Made by a program: the position numbers and the translations under genes. From Polytrichum commune (Eukaryota > Streptophyta > Polytrichopsida > Polytrichales > Polytrichaceae), in contig OX485804.1 of NCBI GenBank assembly GCA_950295325.1, positions 28,646,001-28,710,000 on the forward strand: 64,000 bases of DNA, written 5' to 3'. Under the pieces are notes generated by a model. That model was not told the DNA's origin, did not search any database, and saw only the letters and a program-made list of their open reading frames with translations. This document shows, in pieces, positions 42,101-51,196 of the stretch (the stretch's first letter is position 1; every line of letters begins with the position of its first letter).

Positions 42101-42945
42101 GAAGGACAGTCCAAAGTCATTTTAGATATTCGTGGTTTTGGTGGTGCACCAAGGGTGACCGTTGCACATCTTGTCTATGCCGTCTATTGAGCGACCATAC
42201 GTACTTGAAGCTTTGAGTGCCACAGGAGGCAAGAGAAATAAAACATCACCATTAAAAGAAGATGATAAGTACTTGACTTCACGAACATCTATACTGTCAA
42301 AATCAATGGATGCAAGATCGGACTTTGATTTTTTTCTTGACTTTGTCAGCTTCAAGGCATCAACCATAGTCAACCCTGTAGATGAAGGTGAAGGGTGTAG
42401 TGGAGGACGTTGAGAAGGTGAGATTGGGGGAACCAACTTTTTATACATAAGACCGCTAGGGGATTTGGCTACATGTATAGGAAGTTGGGAAGGAGTAGAA
42501 TGAACACTTCTAAATGGAAATGACGATGTGTTTGAAAGATCAACAGATGCATAAATATCATCTTCTGATCTGATAGCACAAATACACTATCATCAAGGGG
42601 TTCCACCTTAACAGGTGTGATAGAGGGAATTTGAACTGTGGATGTACCGGATTCATTTATCAAAATGATAGTTGAAGCTTGCATATGAGACTCAGAAAGT
42701 CCTATCACCCTAAATGAACCAGGTCCTAAGATCCACATAAAACCAACATCAGTTCTATTTTTTGGAACCAAAATCGTTTCATACACCTCTCCATCTGCAG
42801 AGTACATCTCATGCTCCAAATACATGGTTCCTATCTGGAGGTTGAATCTCAAACTAAGTAAATTCTCTGAAACACTCACATGACCATCATCTTGGAGTGG
42901 CAAGATGAAGGGAACAAAAGATCCATGAGCTCTAATGATAGCCAT
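39177..42945 (-). pseudogene. MULE transposase gene, broken by stops and frameshifts
   Basis: DDE transposase of the Mutator superfamily. Segments from the N-terminus: MAIIRAHGSFVPFILPLQDD (42,945), a Cys/His cluster with FRRSTCAGHLQCHNDYCDY (42,050-42,115), the MULE core with TMTCHVYDSRYCKVLTIACC and FMADSAQANWNAVRAIYGNG, and a C-terminal exon (39,177 to about 40,541) with the SWIM zinc finger CTCPDF...KWVYCKH. An intron ends just before MTIEERTEMPTCNLAETVHN. Breaks: a frame shift near 42,578, TAA at 42,122-42,124 inside the zinc cluster, TGA at 40,916-40,918, and a shift near 40,870 before GFWHFRYRQWGGHM. A 187-bp tandem duplication (near 40,485-40,780) also copies an exon edge. Transcribed divergently from the cargo gene. 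Alternative splicing could remove some breaks, but a full product from this copy looks unlikely. Confidence 0.85.
40485..40780. repeat. 187-bp tandem duplication inside the transposase gene
   Basis: GTACAGTCTCTGCAAGG at about 40,487 recurs at about 40,674, and both copies continue through TATTGTCATATCCTATGAAC. The second copy repeats the first codons of the C-terminal exon. A TTTGGGTCGAACGACCCAAA palindrome lies in the first unit. Confidence 0.75.
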
Positions 42946-43467
42946 AGAAAATCAAAAGAACATATGAACAACACATCACAAAAATATGGGGTGAATGTTG
43001 CTTTTGTATAGAGTTGTGTGACGAAATGAATGGAAATGAAAACGTGTGATACAATAATGGATGGAAATGAAAGCATGTGATACATAACATCTAATAATAC
43101 AGAAGTGGACATAATACAATAATAGTCAGAGACTATTTACGAGCAAGATATACACAAAACGGCGTCAAATACTAAAAGGATTGGTAGAAATTTAAAATAT
43201 ATATGTGTGGACTGACGCAGATGTAGAAAGAATTAAAATTGGTTGGAAAAATAAATTATTGATCATTATGAATAGAACAAAGTAGGTGTCAGAAAATTTT
43301 GGCGGATATAACAAAAATAAACGCATAATGACAAACGCGTTGAAATATCTCGTTCATTGAACGCCAATTACAACATGTGATCATAATATACGCCGGATTT
43401 TGTGAGATAGATACATTGGAAGAATAAATGATAGTACCTGATAGAAAACATATCATAGACACCAACG
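42946..43467. promoter_or_regulatory. divergent promoter region of the MULE
   Basis: About 520 bp lie between the transposase start (42,945, minus) and the first exon of the cargo gene (43,468, plus). The region is AT-rich with a TATATATG stretch near 43,198. A shared bidirectional promoter is inferred from the head-to-head layout only; transcription starts are not known. Confidence 0.5.
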
Positions 43468-43849
43468 ATGGTAGACGATGTAGAGAGAACACCTGTGAGG
43501 CCGAAGAGAAGATGTAGGAAAGCATTGTATTTCACTTCCGAGAAAAAGAGGTTCAGACTCAGTGTGGGAAAGAATGATGCAAAAAAGAAAGGGAAAAGAA
43601 ACTTGTTGAGTACGGTAGAAGAAACTGTGAAGACACTGGATTTTTATGCGATGGAGGATGATGAACGTGTAAAGAGCAAAGAAGATGTAGACGATCGTAT
43701 ATCAGAGTCCGAATTGAAGACGGGTTCAAAGAAGACGACAAACAAAATGGTAAGTCAGTTCAACGTTCACATAATTTGATAGTGCATAAGTTGTAAGTTA
43801 GGACGGAGAACCTTGTACGTTCACTCACATGTCATGTAGTAGCAATTTA

Positions 43850-44700
43850 TAGAGGTTATAAATTGAAGAGGAGAAACCCTATACGTTAATGCACATGGTA
43901 TATAACAGAAATTTAGGAAGGCTAGAAGTCAGGAGGATAACGCACAGGGTTTATAAGAGCAACTTGGGAGGCGAGAAGTTGGGAGGTAAAACCTTGTATG
44001 TTAACGCACAGGGTTCACAAGAGCAACTTAGGAAGCAAAAAGTTGGGAGGCGAAATCCTGTGCGTTAACGCACAAGGTTTATAAGAACAACTTAAGAGAC
44101 GAGAAGTTGGGAGGCGAAACCATGTGCGTTAACGCACAGGGTTTATAAAAGCAACTTAAGAGGCGAGAAGTTGGGAGGTGAAACCCTGTACGTTAACGCA
44201 TAGGATTTATAAGAGCAACTTAGGAGGCAAAAAGTTGGAAGGCGAAACCCTGTGCGTTAACGCACATGGTTTATAACAGCAATTTAGGAAGGCCAAAGTT
44301 GGGAGGAGAAACCCTGTGCGTTAACGCATAGGGTTTGTAAGAGCAACTTAATAAGGCCAAAAGTTGTGAGGACAAACCCTGTGCGTTAACGCACAAGGTT
44401 TGTAAGCGCAACTTAGGAAGGCCAAAGTTGGGAGGCGAAACCCTGTGTGTTAACGCACAGGGTTTGTAAGCGCAACTTAGGAAGCCCAAAGTTGGGAGGA
44501 GAAACCCTGTGCGTTAACACACAGGGTTTATAAGTGCAATTTAGGAAGGCCAAAGTTGGGAGGCGAAACCCTGTACGTTAACGCACAGGGTTTATAAGCA
44601 CAACTTAGGAAGCCCAAAGTTGGGAGGAGAAACCCTGTGCGTTAACGCACAGAGTTTGTAAGCGCAACTTAGGAAGGCCAAAGTTGGGAGGTAAAACGAC
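43850..44700. repeat. palindrome-bearing tandem array, about 13 units of about 64 bp
   Basis: Each unit has the order AACTTAGGAAGGCCAAAG, TTGGGAGG, CGAAACCCTGTGCGTTAACG, CACAGGGTTTATAAG. The core CTGTGCGTTAACGCACAG is a perfect palindrome when intact, and most units keep at least the GTTAAC centre. Variation is mostly single-base (TACGTTAACGCA, GTGTTAACGCA). More copies of the core occur outside the regular array near 45,128, 45,234, 45,305 and 46,371. The array is intronic in the cargo gene. Confidence 0.9.
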
Positions 44701-45210
44701 TAGGAGAGCCTAAAATTAAAACAAATATCTATTGTATGAATTTAAATCGATGTTCAGAACATAGGAGCAAAAAAACTATTCAACACGAGGTTAGAATGCA
44801 AGAAATGACAAATATGACTACTCATGTACTCATGCAATACGTTATAGGAGCTAGAAAATGATACAAAATAGCATAAATTTTTTTTTGCCCCGAAACCCAA
44901 AATTTACGAGGTGGCCCAAAACAAGAAAATAGATAGAAGAATGAGAAAAGAAAATCATTTCAAACCAAAACAAAATATGTGAAGAATTTGTAGCTACGGA
45001 GATTTAGATAATATAGCATATTTTTGTTTTTTTTTGGACCCCATTAGCATTTTTTCCAGATTTTACAAGTTTTGGCAAATTTACGAATTCCAGAATTACA
45101 AGTTTTTTTCAAATTCACGTCTCGGCCCTGTGCGTTAATGCATAGGGTCTATGTGCTGACGCACAGGCCTTATGCGCTAACGCACAGGGTGTATGCGGTA
45201 ACGCATAGTG

Positions 45211-45341
45211 GCTAGAAAGTTGCCAGCGCAGATCCTGTGCGTTAACGCACATGGTCTACTTGCCTAGCTAGAGGTTTCGCAAAGTTGGGCAAGTAGACCC
45301 TGTGTTTTAACGCACAGGGTCTGCGCTGGCAACTTTCTAGC
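45211..45341. repeat. long inverted repeat carrying two palindrome copies
   Basis: Arms of about 54 bp, 45,211-45,264 and 45,288-45,341. Both begin GCTAGAAAGTTGCCAGCGCA when read inward from their own end. Each arm contains one GTTAAC-centred palindrome copy (the right one altered to TTTTAA). A 23-bp spacer separates them. The structure could extrude as a large hairpin. Confidence 0.8.
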
Positions 45342-45556
45342 GGCTATGCGGGGCCACGAAGAGCCACGCTAAATATGGGTGCAGGGACAAGTAGTATAAA
45401 TTGCCACAACCCCAAAGCATTCAGTCTTTTTTCTCTCCTCCGTCGGACCTGAGCTCATCGCTGCAAGCTGTCTCATCTACAGGTGCAGTACAAGGTTTGT
45501 TTGCACTTTCGTGGTGACTGGGTAATTGCGCATAATCAGGCGTAAATTGCGGACAG

Positions 45557-45642
45557 TTTGGGTCGGCCGACCCAAACTGTGAGCATGGTTTGGGTCGTTC
45601 GACCCAAACTGTTTGCATGGGTTGGGTCGAACGACCCAAACC
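45557..45642. repeat. triple array of TTTGGGTCG palindromes
   Basis: Three successive palindromes occur: TTTGGGTCGGCCGACCCAAA (perfect), TTTGGGTCGTTCGACCCAAA, and a form centred on GGGTCGAACGACCC. Two related copies occur at about 40,610-40,660 in the transposase gene of the same element (one decayed, one TTTGGGTCGAACGACCCAAA). Outside the element none was noticed in the window. Confidence 0.85.
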
Positions 45643-46370
45643 TCGCGTCCAACTTTGTTAGACCTGTAGTTGGACGCACAGACCCTGTGTCGCAACCCTT
45701 GCTAGCCCCCCTTGACAATCTTGCCAATTTTCCTTTCTAGCAAAGGTTACGAGCGCTAACCCTTCGCCTCTAGGACTCTACACGGGGCCCCTACCCCACC
45801 GCCAACCAACCTCTTGTCTCTCTACCAAGAGTTGGGGCCAAGTGGACATTTTCCTTTAGCTGCTGGGCCTAGAACCCCCCCAGCAGCTTCAGACCATCAT
45901 AACCTCCTTGTATGATGTCTGATCATAACAACCAACCACTCCATCTTCATCTACGCTTCACGTAGATGCCGATGGACTCCTCGCTTGCCCCATTCGGGCA
46001 AGTCTTGAGGAAGTTATGCCTGTTTGAACCTTGGCAGTCCCGGGAATCACTCCAGGCACTGCTGTACCAGGGCGCTGTCCCGGGACAGCACCCCACTCAA
46101 ATGGCCATAACTCCTAGCTCACACCTCCGATTGAGGTGATCTTGAGCATTCTAGAATCACCACGCCATGAGCTACGCATAGCTTATGGCCTTACCCTTGT
46201 GCATCCTAGTCTCCGTGGGTGGGAGGCGTTCCCAACGCCCGGGCCCCTCACCCACACTAGGATCACTTGGGCCCTCTCACCAACGGCGCCACAAGTCCCG
46301 GGTGTCACTCCGGGGTCCCCCTTGTGCCCATGGTGTTTCGGGCACTCCTCATGGAGAGGTGCGCGACACC
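45643..46370. other. intronic GC-richer segment without recognised content
   Basis: Part of the large intron of the cargo gene. No frame shows a recognisable motif. Contains a GTCCCGGGAC palindrome near 46,076. One more palindrome core, CTGTGCGTTAACGCACAG, begins near 46,371 just beyond it. Confidence 0.4.
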
Positions 46371-49300
46371 CTGTGCGTTAACGCACAGGGTCTGGCCTTG
46401 TATTTTTGGGGTGAGCGGCCACCCTAATCGTACAATATTTAAAGGTGCAAATGGTTGTGTCTAGAATAATTTTTGTCATTCTTCCCTGTGTTCGTGGTAT
46501 TCTGTTGTTATTGTTGTTGCTATTGCTGTTGTTTTTGTAATGTTATTGGTAATGTGTTGCTATTTGTTTTGAAATATTTATGAAACTTATTTCATTTGTT
46601 TTAGGACCAATCAATGGATTTGGAAAGAATAACTCCTATTTCTACTGATGATGATTCCACAATGCATTCAATTCAAGATCATCCATCTCAACAAGTTCAT
46701 CATCATCAGGACATATCGTCAAATCTTCATAATAAGAAAAAGAAATAAAATAAATGAATCCCTCGATGATTTTGACTCGGATGAAGATAATGATGGTGAC
46801 AATAAAACTTATCAAGAGAAAATGTGGGAGCTTACGAACAAACGAAAGGTCAATTCCACTTCTACAATTTCTTCAATCCATGCTGGACCTAATGCATGCT
46901 TGCGTGTACCCTTATGTCGCATGGTTCCTATGCCGATTGTGCGTCCTGCTTTGAAGGGTGACATTACTAAATTGGAGGCTGATTTTTTCAATGGTTATCG
47001 TGATGGTGACCGTGTGTTTTATATATCGGCCACCGATTCTAAGGGAAACTTTCAATTCGTGGATGATGAGGTTCGCGCATCTTGGAGCCCAAATTGGGCT
47101 CAAACCAATGCTCTGTTTGAATCTCAATTGGATACAGATTTGTCATTGACGTCATACAAGAACAAGATGTTTTTTATATGGGATGGAAATCACAGATTTC
47201 TTGCTTGGAAAAATTATATTAACCGCGTATATACCGAAGATTATGAACGTCATGTGTTTGTGGATTCTATCATTTTAGCACCAGAGCCTGACGACATTCC
47301 AAGTTTGTTGACTGCTATGCATGACATCAACAAGTAATGTTCTTACCTATTTTTTTACACTTATTTCTAGTTTATATTTTGTTTTCCAAATTATATCATC
47401 ATGAATCTAATCAATTTAATGTTTCTTTTAGGTCAACCGAAAATTCTCACGTATCCACCAATTTGGTGCATACTTTATATCAGATGCAAAGTATTGGCAC
47501 CATGCCTTTGACTTTCTTCAGAAAGCAACTGGATCCAAAGAATTATAAACGATGTGAGGAGAAGTCCGTCGAAACTTGGTATTCTTTGACACGACCAATT
47601 TTTTTGGATTACATGTACAGTGTAAGTTTTTCTATCATTGCTAATATGTGCCTTATGTTTATTCACCTTCATTTTACATTACATCTATATGAACTTATAA
47701 ATATTGACTTTTGTTTGATTTTTCAGCAAGAACTTGCTGAGGCTAGCGATATTGCTCTCAACCAGTACAATGAAACTCATCCTCTTGAACGGACAATTGC
47801 CGAAATCAACCTTACCTCTGCTTTCCTTGAAGAAGTTAAGCACCATTGGGGTTCATTTTCGGTGCCTGAAATGCTACAAGAGAAACTTCATCGTGTTGCT
47901 GTCAGTAATGTGGATGCAGAAGTCAAAGTTGGATGGCTCAAGCTTTGGAATGGCAATAGATTTGACAAAGATGCATTGCATTTCCCGAAATCGCCCCTCT
48001 CTGATTCTGCACTTGATGATTGGTTATCAAAGTCTACATATTGGGCACAGTTGGAAAAAAAGGCTATCGAAGAGCTTCAAAGTATTCTTTCATCTCCTCT
48101 TCAGTTGCCTACAGATGTGCCTACTCTCTCCGAGTATATCCAAACCTGGAAGTTTGCGGCTTTCAATTCAATATTCTATCGTGAATTCCAAAGCGGAAAA
48201 GTTAAAAAACACAACGGTTGGGATGAGCAACCTAATATTGATCTTGCTATGAAACGTGTATTATACAGGTACAACCTAATCTTATTATTTTTTTTGATTT
48301 TTTTGATTACATTTGTCAAATTGTCATGGAATATTTGACTTACAATATTTTTGTGTGTAGGTATTTTCGATATGTTTTGATTCCACATAAATGCGTTATA
48401 GGGGAACCTCGTTTTTTCCCAAATTGGCGTGACACTGGTGCAGGAGATTCATGCATGTTCACTACTGAGATTTGTTTGGATTGGTCGCTCCCACACTATG
48501 AGGATTGTGGTTGGTATCTTGATTGTCCTAAGGATGCATGTCCGTCAAGTGAGAAGACAATCCGTCAGATAAATGACGCTAAAAATGTGGATCCTCGTGA
48601 TACTGCAATTTTGCAAGCACAAATTGTGCAGCTTAAACTTAGAGAGCCAGAACCAAAAGAGACAAAACGTCGTAAGAGGAAACATGTTCCTGAAACCAAA
48701 ATACAAGATCAATCGGAAATTTCACAACACGAAGAATTGCTTGTTATTTCCAATGATTTGGATAAGAATCCACTTGGAGGCGAAAGTTCAAAGTCTGGGT
48801 GCGATGTATTGGAATTCCATTACTCGAGCACCTATGACGCTATTCATCGTGCGTCAACGAATGTTTTGAGAAAAAAGTTATTCATACTGAAGAACTTTCT
48901 CACGCTCTCTTTTGCTCGATCTACTGCTGTCAAGAACAAGTCTGAAGGGGTTGAAGTAGGCCCTCTTGAGTGGATCCAATGGCGGACATTTCTTGAAAAC
49001 GTAAGTATTATTGTTTTGGTATTTTCTGTAATGTTCTTACTTTCATTTGGATTTTATTTTGTGTCTTATATTGTGATATGTTGTGGTATTTCAGTTCAAA
49101 GACAATCGCGAATTTCATGTCATGGGAAGTCCGACTCCATTTGCCGTTGACTTGGTTTTTCTGCAATTTCCCGACGGTCTTGACTTCAACCTCTCCAATA
49201 GACCTGCTGAAATTCCTCTTTGGAATAAATATGACAAGAACTGGATGGTTGCAACAATGTCTTTGTGCAAGTCCATCTTGTCTGATGATGACGTCCTCAT

Positions 49301-50351
49301 AGTATTTTCTGCTATCGATATGCAAACCAAGAAGGTTTTGAATTCAACCTTATACAACGGCAACATGAAAGTTCTTAGGACTTTTATTTGCTTCAATTCG
49401 TACATGGTGTTCAAGGATCCGGAGTCTCCAACCTACACCGTAAGTATAACATATCACAATTGTTTCTATTTAATTATTTTGGTGTTATTTGCATTGTATA
49501 TAGTTTTAACACAATTTATATTTTTTTGTAGACTCCGGCATTTATGGCTCATGTCTTGGTAAGGGATTTTACTACCACAAAATCCACGAGACAACCAAAC
49601 TCCACTTTTTTTGGCACTGGATTGAAAAGCAAAAACTTGCTTTTCAATTTTGTGGATGAAAAAAACATGCTTCTTCAAAAATCGGGAAGACCTTGGAGGG
49701 GGCCATATCAAAAATCGCCGCGTTTTTTTTCAAGATCTTATTGAATTGTTTACACCATCGAATGGACGCGTTGTTGATTTGACATGTTCCACTGGAACTT
49801 CTATCCTAGCAACACGCGCATGTGGCAGACATCTTCTTGCATTTGAGGGTGATAATGACATGTCTGAGCACATATTGAAACCGCTTTTGGAAAACGTTTT
49901 GAAAGAGGGGTCATCTAAGGAGAATATACAAGATCTCACAAAAGAAGATGATAACCTCTCAAATGAGGAGATGCTTGAATTTGAGTGTGAGTAAGTTTTA
50001 ATACAATAAATTTTTATTCAATTCATTCGTTTCATTCAATTCATTGGTTCATTTTTATTTCTTCACATTATTTACATGTTTCATCGATTTGATTTCAGGA
50101 ATACGATTGGAAAGAGGACATGTCTCCCGTTTTGGGCACATAGACAATTCCTACGAAGTCCAAGCCGTAGCCCGCGTCTCCCATCATATGCCGAGAATGT
50201 TGCAATTGCAATGTTGAATCTCAAAGATTCGGATCCAAATGAAGAATCTTGCTATAGTTCCAAAATCAATTCGCATTGCAAAGGTGCTCGAATATATATA
50301 GATGACGAGGCAAAAGATAGTTTCATGTCTAGTGCTACTACTGATGAATAA

Positions 50352-50535
50352 ATTTTTGGACTTCATGTTGTTTATCCTTCTCAACCCTCTTATTATTAAA
50401 CCCTAAAATCATCATTTTTAAGGCCACAATTCCACGGTTATAGGATATTGGTGGCCCTATTACCAAAATTTTCATCTTCCTCACTGCTCATAAGTTACCG
50501 CTCATTGCTCACCGCTCATAAGATAGCACTCCCCC
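50352..50535. repeat. 3' flank of the cargo gene and right terminal inverted repeat of the MULE
   Basis: The cargo stop TAA is at 50,349-50,351. The TIR occupies about 50,479-50,535; its reverse complement reads GGGGGAGTGCTATCTTATGA and continues with GCGGTGAGCAATGAGCGG. It matches the left TIR with a 1-bp gap near the outer end. Confidence 0.85.
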
Positions 50536-50544
50536 TGGTAGAAG
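50536..50544. repeat. right 9-bp target site duplication of the Mutator-like element
   Basis: TGGTAGAAG, identical to 38,262-38,270. Confidence 0.93.
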
Positions 50545-51196
50545 TTGTCTGCAGGAAGGGGTCACTGCCCCCCTTTTTATCATCACATACTTAAAGCCTC
50601 ACCTCGGCAAAGTAGGCCGAGACTGCGAAAGAATTCGGGGAGCTGCTATTGCTAAATTCAGGATAGCTACTGTGTAAGTACCTGGGAGGCTGCAAATCTG
50701 CTGCTGAGCAGAGCGAGAGGCTGCAGACCCGGAGAAGTGTTGCTGACCCAACAAAATTGAGGACCCGGGAGGTTACAAACTTGGTGTTGTGTAAGCTACG
50801 GAGCACCGAGGCTATGAAAGGCATGAGACCGGGAGGCCACAATACCGTGTAGCCGAGGAGCTGCATAGCAAGCACCAGAACCGGGAACTGAGAAGAGAAG
50901 GTGACATCAAGCTGACTGTTGCTGCCCAACCCACCAGTGAACTGCTGGTGCTATCAAGGTAAAATTTCTAAACCACCCATCAAATATATAGGTGAACTTA
51001 GAAAGCACTCACTTAGTAAGATAATCACCCACATTAGAGCATTTCCCACATAGTGCACTCACACACACATAAATTCACAAACAAAAATTTCATTTCATTA
51101 TAGTAGTCCTTCACCTAGATTGCACACACACAATAGTCCATTAGGCACATAGCATTTCTTAATTCCTAGAAGTAGAAGTAGGCTAGTTAGTTAGAA
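50545..51196. other. probable LINE leader downstream of the MULE insertion
   Basis: No frame with a recognisable motif. It is continuous, across the MULE insertion, with the repeat-rich block ending at 38,261. It ends directly before the first LINE ORF1 segment, so a 5' leader is the simplest reading. Confidence 0.4.

Larger units (their letters stand above)
43750..46604 (+). other. large first intron of the cargo gene
   Basis: Donor ATG|GTAAGTC at 43,749/43,750 and acceptor TTTTAG|GACC at 46,604/46,605 keep phase 0. The joined frame reads KTTNKM then DQSMDLERITP. The intron holds the palindromic array, a long inverted repeat, and a second palindrome family. Other introns of this gene are 70-110 bp, so this one is exceptional. 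Confidence 0.6.
43468..50351 (+). pseudogene. MULE cargo gene: ParB-like segment plus amino-methyltransferase-like C-terminus, with two 1-nt frameshifts
   Basis: Exons by splice logic: 43468-43749, 46605-47333, 47432-47621, 47727-48268, 48361-49000, 49095-49439, 49532-49990 and 50099-50351, about 1,145 aa in all. Exon 1 is basic (VRPKRRCRKALYF). The N-terminal half contains FFIWDGNHRFLAW (near residue 287) and then DINKSTENSH, like the GxxR box region of ParB/sulfiredoxin-fold proteins. The C-terminus has VVDLTCSTGTSILATRACGR then HLLAFEGD (near residue 990), resembling the FxGxG SAM-binding motif of beta-class N4/N6 amino-methyltransferases. The expected upstream (D/S)PP(Y/F/W) motif would fall at VDLVFLQFPDG and is not intact, so catalysis is doubtful. 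The frame needs a 1-nt correction near 46,740 (A-rich tract) and another in the T8 run at 49,723-49,730; both could be assembly errors. Family calls are inference. Confidence 0.55.
38271..50535. mobile_element. 12,265-bp two-gene Mutator-like element (MULE)
   Basis: Bounded by terminal inverted repeats and an exact 9-bp target duplication (TGGTAGAAG). The left end reads GAGGGAAGCTATCTTATGAG and the right end, reverse-complemented, GGGGGAGTGCTATCTTATGA. It contains a minus-strand transposase gene (39,177-42,945), a 0.5-kb divergent promoter region, and a plus-strand spliced cargo gene (43,468-50,351). A satellite array lies inside the first intron of the cargo gene. It sits in the presumed leader of a LINE. 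The exact duplication suggests recent insertion, yet the transposase frame is broken, so this copy would need a transposase supplied in trans. Confidence 0.9.

Noticed and set aside
43850-44700. CRISPR-like look of regularly spaced repeats
   Set aside because: The whole unit of about 64 bp is repeated, including the 'spacer'. The context is a eukaryotic intron, so it is a satellite array.
45421-46464. Several 60-80 codon frames in the cargo gene intron
   Set aside because: They read through palindromes and GC-rich intron sequence on both strands; none continues into the cargo exons.
37085-51196. LTR retrotransposon with LTRs on both sides of the 38-50 kb block
   Set aside because: The two flanks are not direct repeats of each other. 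TIRs and a 9-bp duplication explain the block as a MULE, and the flanks join into one LINE leader.
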